Positions 25,801-40,800 of a stretch of 64,000 nt of DNA are shown one piece after another. How positions within the stretch are numbered: position 1 is the stretch's first letter; every line of letters starts with the position of its first letter. The position numbers and the translations under genes are program-made. This DNA comes from Gordionus sp. m RMFG-2023. Its lineage: Eukaryota > Nematomorpha > Gordioida > Chordodea > Parachordodidae. The DNA lies in NCBI RefSeq assembly GCF_954871325.1, contig NC_088775.1, positions 25,893,561-25,957,560 on the forward strand. The letters are read 5' to 3'. Below the pieces are notes generated by a model. That model worked only from the letters and a program-made list of their open reading frames with translations, did not search any database and had not been told where the DNA came from.

Positions 25801-28800
25801 TATTTATATTATATATTGTAGGAAAAAAATAAAATTTTTTTTTATATATAATATTTAATATTTTAAGTAACGAGAAACCCGTTACCTTTTTGAATCAGTA
25901 ACGCGCGTTCCTTTTTAAAAAGGTAACGAGTAACGGTAACGCGTTTCTTTTTTGTAGTAACGTTTACAGCACTAATTTTTTTTAAATAATAGAAATAAAT
26001 AAATTTTAATAAAATTTTGTGTAAAATTTATAAATTTATATGAAAAAGCTAGTAAGTAATATTAAAGTATTTGGTGGCATTGTTATTCTTCGTATTTTAT
26101 TCTCTTTTTTTGGTTATGTTTTTTTTTCGTTTTTCTTTATTTTAATTTTTACAAAACTTTAAAAAGAATTAATGAAAGATTTCGGACATGTTTTATAATT
26201 TTATTAATCTGCTAAAATTTATAAATTTTGAGATTTTTTCCAATATATTTAGGACACAGCCTTAAGAAGAGAACAATTGGTTAAAAAAAGAAACTAATAT
26301 ATTAATAATAAAAATTCACATCTAACCAACAACAATATATATATACTTATTATGGTTTCAACTAACTGCTCATTTCGGAAAGAGGTTAAATCCCTAATTT
26401 AACTAATTAGCCAAAAGAGCCATAAAACAATCTCAAGGGCCCTTTTTATTAAACAAAAAATCAGCTTTGAAATTGCTACAATTTTAAATTATTTAAAGAT
26501 TCATGGCCGTCACCAGAAGAGAATGACTATTTTTAACAAAATTTTTATTTTTTTCTAAATATGTTATTATATATGCAGTTTACATGTTATATACTTTATA
26601 TAATTTCGATTATTAGATTAATAAAAAGGATTAAATATAAATAAAAAAATTATTTTGATGTTATTATTAAACTACTCGTCCTCTCTGCTTAAAAATATGA
26701 ATGCACAATAAATTATGATGGGTTTGGGTCGAGATTAAATTGGTTGAGTTGAGTCTGGTTGATATTTTCGATACCAGGGTCGTGATCATGTAAAACCAAT
26801 CATTTAACCACACATAGAAATACCACAAATACTTATTTATATTCAATGTAAAATATTATTAAATTAAAATTTCAACATAAATCTTAATTCATTTTAAAGA
26901 CGAATCAAATAGATATTAAACTTGAAATATATTAAAATATTATATAGTTTCCATAAATATAACACTGTTTAACAAACATTGCATCAACAGAGCTATGAAA
27001 CTCGACTTCCTTTTATGGGGGGGGGGCTGAAAGTTCATAGAATAGTCATAACCTTTGACACTTTTTCTCAAGCACCTTGATCTTCACTCGAATCAAACAC
27101 CTTGTAAGATTTGAGATTCACCTCATTTTCTCTTTTGTCTCTTTTGCCCTTAGTGACACTATAATAAACTAGAAATTAGAGTCCCGAAACTACTGAGCCT
27201 CTGTTTCTTCAACGATCAAAGGAGTTTAAAAAATCCCTTTTAAAATTTTTAATTATGGCAGAAGCAAAAGAAATTATACATGGCTCGGATCTCTGAAATT
27301 TGCTTGTTTATAATAAAAACATTAATACACAAATAAAACGTGAGAATGGAATAGATTACAAGTATAGATAGACAAAAAACTAAGCTTATCTCAAATCTTG
27401 ACAAGTCTTTAAGGCACAGTTTTTGATTCTGAGCGGAGGTCAGACTGCTTGAGAGAATGAAATGGAGATAGAGATGGAAATTTCTCGGTAAAATAAAAAT
27501 TTTAGATTTTTCCGAAATGATTGGGGAAAACGGGAAAATTAACAAAATATTTGAGAATTATGAGAAATTCTTTCAAAAATAAGACTTATATATATTATCA
27601 AATAAAGAAGACAATAATAACACTAATTTAATAACAATTAATTTTATTTAATAAATATGTAGCATTTTACATCAAAAATTGAGAAAACAATATAAGTTTA
27701 TCCGATATCATCATCTATGGATATAATTAATGTGATACAGTAAAATTAATATATATGTGTCGTAATTTTTAAAGGGATCATGACTATACGTAAAGGGATC
27801 CCTTTAAAATTTCAATTTTTTAATAAAGAACTATACGGTATTATCACTGGGGCAGAGATTGACCTCCAGTTGAATAAATCTTTTGATTAGCTATCGAATT
27901 ATACCCTATACTAGACATATCTTATATCATAAGGCCAAAAAAAACAAAATTGAAAATTAAAAACGCAACGAAACTCGTGGAAAACGCTTTTAAAATAAGA
28001 TTTCTCTTTATCACGATTAAAACGTGTATTATCATTCCTTAATTATCAACCCTAATTTTTTAGATATCCCTTTAAATCCCGTGAAGATCCCGGATAGTCA
28101 TGATCCCTTTAAAAATTACGACATATGCAAGGCCCTTAGCACCCCCTGACAATAATTTAAAAAGCGCCCTCAATAAAGGATTGTCTATTTACCAACTATA
28201 AATAGTTTATTTATCATGTTTTTTAAATTTTAATAGTCCGATAGAATACCTGTCCTATAAATTTTAGGTTAATTTTAAGATTTTATACATCGTCACTCCA
28301 TTAATTTGCTTTGGGGGGGGGGAATTTTTTAATTTGAAGTTATTATTAAACACTTAAATTCATAAATTTATTACGACTAGTAACACTAAAAAAAAATTGA
28401 CAATATAATACCTAAGTTATATTTCTTCTTTTCCGTTTTATGGCGATTACCAAATTTACCCGGGTAGGCCAGTTTTCCCTCTGATTTTTCTTTTCCATTT
28501 TTGACGGTCCTAAGCATCAATATTTGTAAGATTCATGCTTCTCATATCCGCCGCTATCATATTTGTCCACGTCATCTTGGGCCTTACTCTCGGTCTTGAT
28601 CCTTCTACTTCCATCAAAGTGCATCTCTTTACCCAGTCATCTTTTGCCATACGTTCCACATGTCCAAACCATCTTAGTCTATTTCGTAACATTACCACTC
28701 CAATCATTTCTATGCCCAATCTTGCTCGCAATTCCTTGCTACTTTTTCTCTCTCTCAGAGATACCCCACACATCCATCTAATCATCCTCATCTCTGTTCT

Positions 28801-31800
28801 TTCTAATTTTTCTTCGTGAGTCGCTTTCATTGCCAATGTTTCGCCGCCATAAGCTAAACAACTCCACACCGCTTACGTAAACTTTCCCCTTTAACTTCAG
28901 AAAGACTTTTATTTGTAAGAATAGACGACATCTCTCTAAACTTCCAAGCTTGTCTGACCCTTGCAACAACGGCAGTATCTACACCACCATCTGCGTTTAG
29001 CATATAACTTAAATAACAAAACTTATCCACTTTTTCTAGGGTTAATCCATTGCCAATATCCAAACCACCAATTTCTACGTTATCATTATTATGTATCCTT
29101 TCATGCATGTTCTACAATAAAGGTCATTCTTTCTAACATTAAACTTCCTTTTTTCCCGCTACATCTATTATGGACCCATTTTTGGCATCTGGTGCATTGG
29201 ATTGAATTTCTAGCAACTCCTTTCCCACATACACCACAAGGCCACTTACCGGATTCCTCCATCTTTAGATTTTCCCCACCAATCATCACCTTTGTCTTTG
29301 ATGCATTCATTTTCAGACCCTTTGCTTCCATAGTCATCTTCCATATACTAATTTTTATCCCTCAATTCTTCCTCACTGTTTGCCATTAATACAAGGTCAT
29401 CTAAATATAATAGCTCCCAAGGAAGTCCTTCACGTATTTCTCTAGCCACCACATCCATTACTAAGATAAATAATAATGAACTCAGCACGCTTGATAAAGT
29501 CCTACCTTCACCTCAAAGCTTTCACTATCACCATAATCCGTCCGTACTGCTGTTTGTGCTCCTACTACATTGCCATCACTGCGATAACCAACCATTCCTC
29601 CACACCTGATTTTATCAAGGCCTATTTAGTAACCTCACGCGTCACCCTGTCAAATGCTTTCTCTAAATCAACAAAAGCATAATAGATTTCTTTTCTTTCG
29701 CAAGATACTTATCCTGTATTTGCCTCACCACAAAAATTGCATCTGTCGTGCCTTTTCCCGATGTAAAACCAAACTGCATTTCATCAATCTTAGTTTGTTC
29801 CCTTATCCGCTTCTTTAACACCCTCTCAATACCTTCATTGCATGTTCCAAGAGTTTAATAGCTCTGTAAGACCCGCAATCTAAAGGATCACCTTTTCCCT
29901 TGTATACTGGGATAATTATACTTCCTTGTCAGTCCTCACGAATAGTTCCTTCTGTACAATTTACCAAATTCATTAACCATTCAATCCCTAAGTCATCAGA
30001 ACCTAACATCTCTGATACCACCCTCGTTAAACCCGATGTCTTCCCTTTTTCTATCTTTTTCATTGCTCTCTTTATTTCGTCCTTGCCAAATTTACACCCT
30101 GGACCTTTTACCTTTGCACAACTAACATTATTATCCCATTATTTTCTTCGTTCAAAAGTCCATCCATATAGATCTTCCAGGTGTTCTTAATACCAATACT
30201 ATCAATTACCATTTTTCCTTCCATACTTTTCAAACATTTAACACCTACCACATCTTGCCTCTTTTTTGCCATCTGCTTTGCCATTGGAACCACATTTCCC
30301 ATTCCTTCAGCGCATTTTATTTCTTCAGCAAATTCCTGCCTTTTTTCTTCTTGCACCTTCGCTATTAATTTCTTAGCATTTCTTACCTGCGTTTCTCATC
30401 CACAGCTTTCGCTACCTCCGGGTTCCAACACCAACTTTCTTTATGTCTAGGCGGCCCTTTTGTCCATCCACATACCTCCTCAGTTGTCATCACCCATGAT
30501 TTCTTCATGGCCTCCCACTTGTCATTTACCCCAGATGCTTGTGCCACCTCCGCTTCCTTTATCGCCAATGTCATATTGAATTGTCTTGCACTCTCCTTCT
30601 TCAATTTCCTGACCTTTAATCTTGGCAAAAACTTTCTTTTAGTGATCCTGGCGCCTTTAAAAGTAAGATCTCCTATAACTAGTCGATGCTGATTAATACA
30701 TTCCTCTCCCGGTATCACTTTCACATTTTTACTATACATCTATCACATCTCCTTAATAACAAATAATCCACCACACTTTTGGTACTACCTGACTTATAAG
30801 TCACAAGCTTCTCTGTTACATTGTATTACAGACAATCATATCCATAGCATCACTAAAATTTAAAATCCTCTCCCCTTCCAGATTCCTCATGCCGTAACTG
30901 TATCCTCCATGCACTCCTTCATAACCTTCACTACTCGCTCCTACATGTCCATTTAGATCACAAGCCAGGATAATCCCCTCTTCATTTACCAGTCTCGATG
31001 TCACCTCCAATAGACTGTCCCAACCTGAAGAACATATGCCGAGAATATATTATATAGCTTTCTACCAAAAATCATCTTGTTAACCATTATATGGTTATCT
31101 AGTCTTCTCACTTCGACTACTTTGTCTACCAATTTCTCCGCAATCAGTACCCCAACTCCAGCCTTACCATCATTACTTCCTTGCCAAAAGAATTTATACT
31201 TTTCACTAGTCTTGCCAATCATTATTGTCCCATTTCCTTTCCATCTGGTCTCCTGTATGCAGCACACATCTATATGCCTTCTATGCAATACATCGACCAC
31301 TTCTCCCGCTCTTCCCGTTATACTCCCAACATTCCATGTCGCGACCTTTACTCGATCTCCCGTAAACTGCTTTCTCCACTTTCTATCAGGTCGTTTATGG
31401 CCGTCATAAGTTTCATTTTCATGAATCGTGGTTCCACCAGGTTTCCCATTTTTCTTTTTGTAGTGGCCGGATGAGGATGCCCACGGGGTACTTTGGGCTG
31501 TACCCCGCCCATGCTTTGTTGTAACCATAGGGAAATTTAGCAAGGTTTTTACAATCGGATGCCCTTCCTGACATCAACCCCTTTAAGTGGTTTTTACACC
31601 CCGTCGTGGAGACAGTGATCCTATTCTAGACCCAGATCACAGGAAACCTTTTAGACATCCATTAACCGCCAAAAGACGTTGCCACTCCCCCGTCACGATG
31701 AGACTGAAGGTAAGATTTTGGGAGAGACCTAAGTAATATTTATCAAATATAAATTCTAAATATAATATTATTAGCAAAAATGCTGTTATAATTATTAAAT

Positions 31801-34800
31801 GCACTGAGGATATTTTTCGGCTAAAAATTTGATTACGCTTTTTTTGGAATCGGCTTAAACGTTTACAAATGGATCTATTACTATTATGAATCTATAAAAT
31901 ATGTGCTGAAAAAAATTTATACCAAAATAACGAATATTTTGAGCATTTAAAATATAAATATAAATATATTTTATAAGAATTACTTATTACAAAAAAATGT
32001 GCCGAATTTCTAATATATAAATAATTATATTTAAGAAAATTCAAATGCTCTAGATACACATAAATATTCTTAAAAAATAATGCATATAAACTACCAATAT
32101 ATGCTATCTCTTTTTATGATTTTTTAAAATGATTTCTTCAGTATTATTAAAAACATCAATTTAGGTGAAAAACTTTTAAATCATTTTTATAGCCAAACAT
32201 TCATTACCTTGCCATCGAGATTTTACCAAAACATGCCAAAAAGGCTTGACCCTCTATTGGCGAAATGTCGAGGCTTAGGCAAAATATTTGATTGGCTAAA
32301 ATCTTGATTTAAACATTTTTTTAAATTAAATAAATTATCAAAATTAGTATTTGGCGTCAAGTTTGACTATTCTTAAAGAAGAAATTGTTTTTTTCAGTAC
32401 AAGTGCTAATGTAAGTTATCAAAATATTTAATAATTTATATTAGCAGATACTCTGATTTGTAAGTATTTATTGATAAACCAAGAACTTTTCATTAGTCAT
32501 TTTTTTAAGATAAAATAATATCTTCACCAATAAAACATCATCTACAAGCCTCAAGATTTAGGAAAAGTTTGCAGAAGGGCTTGGATCTCTTTTGGTCAAA
32601 TCTCGAGGATTAGGATATATTTTGACTGAAATCTTGGTTTTCGCGGTTTTTTACAATTGGTTATATCGAGATTTTTATCATCACCAAAAAATAGAGATGA
32701 TTCTTCTATCTCTTATAATATTTGAACGATGGGCTTAGGTGCAAGTCAAGGTATGCGCATATCAAATTCATAAAGATTTACCTTGACTATGACCTTAACA
32801 ATCATATAATTTATGAAATTCATCATCAACATTTGACCTAATTTCTTTACGCTTTGATACAATTCTTTATGCCATTTTTATGATGTCAACTAAATTATTA
32901 TAATTTTTTGAAAGAGATTGCATAAAATAATAGTAGAATAAAATAATTTTTTGATGTATTTTAATGTAAAGGAAAATTAGGTTCTCATCGAGTCTTCTAA
33001 AGCGTCTTTTTCCGAAGAGAATATTTTTAGGCTATTCTGCTATTTAACTAAAAGCACTTATAATAGGCGCCTCTAACTTCATAAAATAGCTGAATACTTG
33101 ATTGTGAAAGATTTTAATTAACTGTATTTGGACCCCTCCCCGATGGCTACGCGTCCAGAGAGTGCTCTAGGTGTAGTTTTAGTCTGAGATAATAGACTTT
33201 TTTAAGTTTCAAATTATTATTCTAAACTTATTACACGCATAAAAGTTTGTTGATTGAATTACATTTTTTGACACTCTCAAAATACAATTGAAACAAGTAA
33301 TCAATTAATAACCAAATTAATAGCCTTTATTAGTAATTTAATTCGAAAATTCAGAAGAATTTTTGCATAAAAGAGAAAATTATGATACATAGATTATTAT
33401 TAAATTATTTATCCACATTTGGGATATATTATTAATTGAATAATTAATTAAAATAATAAGCAAAGTAAAAATCGACATAATTTCAATATTTAATATTTTT
33501 ATCCAAATTTTGGTTTGCACATAAATAAACGTTTGCATTTATAAGGCCAATTCAATTTTTTTTTTCCTTTAAAAATGTTAATTGAAGCACTCCAATAACC
33601 GAGCGACAACATATTGATAATGACTAAGAAAATATGCGTATTGACTGATTTCCATACGTGAATTGTCTAACATTATAAACTATAACTCCGCCCGGACCAA
33701 ATGGGCAGACCTTTTCGGGCGCGGTTGAATTCGAATCTTAATTTTAAAATTTATTTAGAGTCGGGTCCTCGAAAAAATTTTTTAAATTATTTTGTTTTTA
33801 CAATATTCATTTGTTTTTATCCTTAAAAGCCCTTTATTTTTTACGATTTATTGAAATATCGAGTCTTTTTTAACTAACAGCCTTATTTAGAAAATATCGA
33901 ATAGGACTCGAACCTATTTTTAAATAAAATTTTCGGATCCAATCAAACTCGTTTGAAAAGAATATACAAATCTAGGATCGGATCGGACAAAAATTTGAAG
34001 ATTTTTATTTCTCAAATCAGGTTTCCCCTGAAAAGATAGGCCCAACGCAAAGCTTTAAAATGTACGAAGTGGTGTTTTATGTAATGAGTTTAACAAATAT
34101 CTAAAAGGTTGCTACAATTATAAGCACTCTCATGTAAGCACAAGAAAAAGAGCGAATAATAAAATACACGCCAATCTAGAAAGGGTACTAATAGCGCAGG
34201 CTATGAAATTTCTGTCCATTAGCATTGGGTGGCATCATATGTCCAAAACCTAGCTAACATATCTGAATTTATCTATATTATTTTTTATTAATAGTTTTTT
34301 TTTAAATAGACGAAGAGATTGGAGGCCAAAAGGGAATGGATGCTTTGGCACAATCTCAATATTTCAAGGATTTGAAGGTGTGCGTCGTTTTGGGGGAAGG
34401 ACGAGCCTCCCCGACACAAGAATTCTACGTGCATTACGCCGAAAGGGCTGTGAGAAGTAAATAAAAAAATAAAATTTGCCCCAAAGTTAGGGAAATAGGG
34501 TAAAGAAACGACCAAAATAAATATATAATAGATGAGAACGAGACGAAGAAATGAAAAGAGCTGAAAAAACTGATCTTCCAATACTTTTCATCTTTTAAGT
34601 TATATAGAGCCAAAATTGTGACAATTTACTATTTAAAAAAATTATATTTTTATATATGAGAAAGCAAACACAAAATTATTAGAAAACTAATCTTTTTTTA
34701 AATATAATTTTATAAATTCTTTGTACAAATTTCTCCTCCAACTAACATATTCGAACCGAAAAAGTTTTTAAAATAACGACAGAAAAAAATAATTTCACGT

Positions 34801-37800
34801 GATTTTGGGATTATTTTTCTTCTAGATATTTCTTTACAATAGTAAATTGTCTTGGTATCAAAATGAATATTTAAGGTAACTGTATCGGGCATCTCGAACG
34901 AAAATTTTATTTTATTTTTTTTAAATCAGTTAGTCCACTTATTCCTGTTGTCTTTTATATATAAAAAAAACACGTGATCATTTATAAAGCTGTGCTAGTT
35001 ACGATAACGGGTAGCTCGGGACACGCATCCAGATTCATCGAAAATTCGGCCGTTTCGAAATTCGTAAAAAAAAACTAATAATGCATATTTTAATAGTTCC
35101 TAATTTGTATCTATATACTTCAGTAGAGAGGTGGAACCCCCTGAAAAATTTGAATTTAACACTAAAATAGCAAGTTAGCTATAAATAAAAAAGAAGGTAA
35201 TTTTAGATAAGAAAAATATTAGCTAAAGATAATTTTGAAAATAAATTTAAAAAATTTATTTTAGCCCCCCCCCCTTCCGACATTGTAAAGCTAGTTACGC
35301 CCCTGTGTGTATATATTCTCAATTTTAAACTCCATCACTTTATTTTATTAAGAATTAATCCGCGCTTTTATTGCCAGCAAAAGAATTGTAAATCACATAT
35401 CTATTGATCAGAATTAATAAGGATTGACATAATATTGATATTCGACACGCATAAAATATTTGATTGTCGTATGGTATTAGATAAAATTAGGCCTACAAAA
35501 AAAACAAATCGAATCAAATAATACTATTATTCGAATAGAATAATTGCGCTATTCGTATTCGTACGAATAATAAAATCATTATTCATTTCGATTCGTCGAA
35601 TATTCGATTCGATTCGAAAATTTTTATAAAGCTTATAAAAAATATATAATTTTTTGCAAAAAAATTATAAACAGATATAATGTTTTAAGATGAGACTTTT
35701 AAGGATTCTCTAAACTAATTGTCATTAGCATATAACAATTTACAGAAAATAAACGAAATAAAACCAAATGATTTCATATAACGTTATCCAAACAAATTGG
35801 CCAGAAACGTTCGATTTTTAGAATTAGAATTGCTTATAAAAAATATTTAAATTATTTTTTCAATCTAATATTAAAATTTTCTAAAAATGTACAATAATCT
35901 CATTTTATAAACATCTAAATATAATACACAAAAAATATAATTATAGTATATCCGAATTTGATAATAAAAAATTTTTTAAACATAAAGTCTTTCTAATAGT
36001 ATCCTCCTTCAAAAACATTCTATTTTTCATTACCATATTTGTTCCCATTGAGAACAACCACTCACATGAAGCCTAAGATCCTTGAATTGACAATATATCA
36101 ATTGCCATTTTCGACAACACGGGAAAACGATCCCCATGCAATCTCCACCATTCTAACGGACTCTTATTGAAACTGATTCAAGATATGTTTCAACCTCACA
36201 TATTGATGAGGTGATATTTTGTTTAAAAATTCTATCCATATTTGATAGTACTATTGGGTTAACTGTTGTTGTATCGATATTACATTTTACTTTGTATCCA
36301 TTATATATACCCTTAAATTTTTTTAATTGATTTGTTGTATCTATATTATATGGCGCAGGTAATTGTTCAAAAAATTGCACTTTTAATCTAGAATCTAATA
36401 TGGTTGATATTATGGTTTCAATATTTGTTAGGTTATAATAATTTTCTATTTTGTCAATAGCACTGATAGGGTTTATAAAATCGGGATCAAATGAATTTAA
36501 ATGTTCCATTAAAGAAACATAAAAAGGGATGATAAGATTTAAAGTAGGATATGTGTCACCACATATATCTTCGGTAAAATCAAAAAAAGTCTTTAATTTG
36601 TTTTGTATGTTTATTAAAGTAGTCCAATCATCCTGATGAAAAATGATAATTAGTAAATTAAATTACTCCGCTCAGTTTTCTTTCTTCGATATCAGATATA
36701 TCATCATATATCTGAGTCACAACTTTATCAATAGCCCTTTTCATTTTAATAGCTGTTTCAACCATTAAATAAGAGCTATTCCATCTGATGGATGTGTCTA
36801 ATTTTAATTTAAATATTTCATATGGGGAAGTAGGGAGGAGCATACATTTTGCATAATATTTGTCTTTGTAAAAGAATTGCGAATAATCTTTATAATTTTT
36901 CTTAATTTTGATAATTGCCTGTCTACTTTCTTAAGTATTTCTTGTACTACTAAATTGAGTACGTGTGCAAAACATTGTACATGTAAAATTTTACAAGTTG
37001 GGTGTTTTATATGAAGAATTTTTATGAAAGTCGAATTAGAGCTAGCATTAACACATGTAATTTCTATGTTACACTTATATGTCGATTTTATAATTTGAGA
37101 AAACTATATATATTTTCACCAGAATGTGAATCAGTAAATGGCACTATATCGAATAACCATGACTTTATCTCCCATTTTTCATCAATAAAGTGGCAGGTCA
37201 ACCTTAAAAATGGTACATTAGTGGGGCTTGACCATATGTCAGTGGTAAAGTTAATTTGGCACTTTAAATTATTTTAATTTTATTGAATTCTTTATTATAA
37301 ATCTCATTCATATATTGTTTAATTGAGGGTATTGAACATATTTTTATGACAGGATTCAAAGCTCTGACCAATGACTTGAATTCCTGTGTGGCGAGAATTT
37401 TAAATGGTATATTTGACTTGAGTAAAAATTTTAATTAATATCATCAGCATTTGTTTTTGATTCATCATTTAAATAGTTTTTTATCGTATTATTATTTTGA
37501 ATTTTTTGATGAAACCTTTTATTATGATTAATTAGTGCCGAGGTAGTTCTTTCTTGCACATTATTTCTACATTACATATTTTACATCTAGCTGTTTCTGT
37601 TTTAGAATCATGCAGATAATGATTCCATATTAATAATTTTTCCGCCTAACATTAACATCAGTTTGATCAGATATTGATGTAGATCTAGAACTATTTGAGG
37701 ATTGACTATGTCCTTCAGCATAACTTCTTCCATCAAGATTTTCTAATTGATCTTTGAATATATTTAAAATTATATATATCATATAAAATCCAAGCATCCT

Positions 37801-40800
37801 TCCAGAAATTCCAGATCAATAATACATTAGCAGCTGAAATAAAAAATATTTAAAATTTAAAACTTAAGAAACAGTAAATTAATTAAGTAGCATAGGCATG
37901 GGGGAGGCTGTTTTTTTAAAATAAAATTATTTATTATTTTTATATGAATTAAAAATTAGACCTGTCTTTATAAATTCAAATCAAAAAATTGCAATATGAT
38001 TATATTAGTTTTAAATATATTCTTAAAATTTATGCAAATACTATTTTTAATCAAAGTACAAATACAATATTATTTATATTTTGAAAATATTTTAATATTT
38101 TTTTTAAATACCTGTATTTGCATAAGAATTATTTATATTTTATGTAATTTTTTATACAATAAAATTAAAAAAATTATAATCTATATAAAATATAAAATAT
38201 TTACATTTTAAAATTTATTTTAAATAATAAAAATAAATACATGATTAAATAAAAGTTTATGCTGCTAAAGTATTTTAATATAATAAATAAAATCTATAAT
38301 GAAATACTCTCTAAAATTTTGTTATATCTTATATGCAAATTTAAAATAAATTTAACATAGTCTAAGATATAAGCAATTGAGTGCTCATAAAAAATGGGAG
38401 ATTTGAGTGAGAAAATCCTGGCTAAGCCACTGTAATTAAAACTTCAAAATTTTATTGTTAATTTTGTAGTATATAAATTATACACCATGTTTTAAAATTG
38501 AATATAAAATTATTTAAGATGTAATATCATTTTATTAGAAGTGATTATAAAAATGTAATTAATAGTAATGAATATTTTATGATAGTGATTATGATACACT
38601 ATCTGAATTAGATGATTGTCTTTAAAATTTTCTAAAAAATAAGGTTACTAAATGGGAAAAGGATTTTCCTAATCAAGGAAGAAGAACTAGTCAAGAAAAT
38701 TTAGTTATTTATCTGCCAGGAGCTTAAGAATATGGGAAAGAGGCACACTCCATAAAAATGTTTTGACTTGTTCTTAACACCAAAAATGATTAAAGAGAAA
38801 CCATCAAAATTAAATAGTTATATTTTAGTTTACTTTGGGGCTTTTCCTTTTCCTCCATTAAACTTTGTCAGCAAATAATACAACTTATGATTTGATAATA
38901 GGAAATAAAATAAAACAAAATGATATCCACGGAAAATTTAATTACTTCTTTTTTATTATACTTACAAATAAAATATTTGCGAAAAATTACAAATATTTAT
39001 ATATAAATAATTTCGAATAATACGAATAATTTTCCTCATTATTCATATTCGATTCGAAATTTCGAATCGAATAATTGTGCTATTCGTATTCGTAAAATAT
39101 GAATCGAATTTCGAATAACAAATAATTCGTTTTTGGCCTAAATGAAATTAAGTATAATATAAATCTACGATACGCTCATCCTTCACAGACCGCCTGATAC
39201 CTTCCCAAAAAAATAATATTATTTCATATAATTCCCAAAATTTGCTTTTAGCCTTTACAAATCGCGTGATAACATTCCAATTAAATATTATTACATAGAA
39301 TTTCAAAAAAAAATTATTTTCAAAGATTATTTTGAATCAGTCATCTCCTATCATTCATTTTGCGTTAGAGCCTATACCATAATCCCATACGGAAATCACT
39401 TTGAATTGTTGATTTCTCTTCAGAATTCATCGTCTACCATAGTTCCATACTTTAATCATTCATTTTGAGCTAGAGCTTTCCGGCTACCATAATCCAATAC
39501 ATAAATCATTTTATTATTTCCCTGCAAATCAGGGGCTTATTGGAACATTTTCTATAATATTTGTTTATAAAGGACGGATCATTCCGTTACCATAATATCG
39601 ATTACAGGTAAATACAAATTAAAAATACATAATCAAGGTGATATCTTTTTTCAAACAAAAATTCAATTGCCAAAATAATAAGATAGTGACAGGGGAATAT
39701 TGGTAACAATCGTTGGCGGGAGGGGGGGGGGAAGGGTTTAAATGCAGTTGTGTAATCAACTGATGCTTGATTAAAAACCAATCATAATGACAAAATTTCT
39801 TTTAATTTAAATGTCTCACACCTCATCATTAATAACAAATCATAATGATCAAATACCTTTAAATTTAATATGAATCTATCATTTAATATGAATCTATCAT
39901 TTAAAAATAAATAATAACATGAAAAAGAATTTAATTAATAAAAAATTATTATTTCAAAATATTATATTTCATCCAAATAATCAATAATTTATTTTTTTTC
40001 AGCAAAAATTACTCATTTCTTGTATGGAGTATCGCGAGCAAGAACGTAAAAGGTTACATTTTTTCGATCTTTTTAAAAATAAAATTATGATCATTATTCA
40101 ATTATATAAACTTTTCAAATGTAGATGGCATTATTATGTTAAACTTTTTAAAAGATTATTTTAAAGACTCCTTTTTTTAATATAAGTTGTACATTTGTTA
40201 ATATAACATAATTTTATGTGATGAAATGTAATAAATGCATAATAAACATTGATATAAATAAAATACATATAGATTGATAACGGATTCCGAGTTGACTTTA
40301 GGAGACGTAACCACTATCAATCTGACTCAATTAAAAGTATTAAAAGGCAGGGAACATTTACTTCAATCAGAAACGAATCTTGAATATTCGAAATGTTTCT
40401 TGGAAAGGGTTTAAATAAGGGGCCCAAAACTTCTTTCTCCCAAAATTTAAAATATTACTTTTTCTTTCCAGTTTACCATTTGGAGCTAACGAAGAAAATC
40501 CGATAAACCGAAACGTTCTCGAATAGTTCCGGACCTTAAAAATTCATTTCCCCCAATTTTATAATTTGTAATAGGACTATTTGAACGATAATAATAACAA
40601 TATACGCTTGGGGAAAATGTATTTGAAAATCCTGGGAAAAATAAAATATCAAATTCATAGTTAATCTTCCCTGATTTGTGAGTGAATCACTCGCAATTTT
40701 TATTATAAGGAGGTTGGGGGAGTTGAGGGTGGGGGGAGGTTCAATAAATAGTCGTAAAAAAATATTCTTTTTTTATAAAATAGATATTTTTAATTTTATA

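Larger units (their letters stand above)
35488..39140 (-). mobile_element. hAT element, 3.65 kb, BED-finger transposase relic
   Basis: The ends are TAGGCCTAC on the left and ttggccta on the right, followed inward by dense cgaat/attcg words on both sides. Flanking octamers gataaaat and aatgaaat match at 6 of 8. The minus strand carries transposase pieces: a BED-type finger (TARCKICN, about 37580, with a NHNKRFH-like end near 37530), an RWNSSYLM block (36658-36843) and DSRLKVQFF (36153-36509), all typical of plant- and animal-type BED/hAT transposases. Frames are broken. A short MITE (37888-38432) and a piggyBac-like fragment lie near its right end, so it is partly composite. Confidence 0.78.

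Noticed and set aside
28535-31474. Several plus-strand open frames of 60-140 residues
   Set aside because: All are shadows of the minus-strand LINE, whose endonuclease, reverse transcriptase and tail motifs are clear.
37996-38211. 71-residue plus-strand open frame
   Set aside because: It is an Ile/Tyr/Lys-rich translation of A+T-rich DNA inside the nested MITE region.
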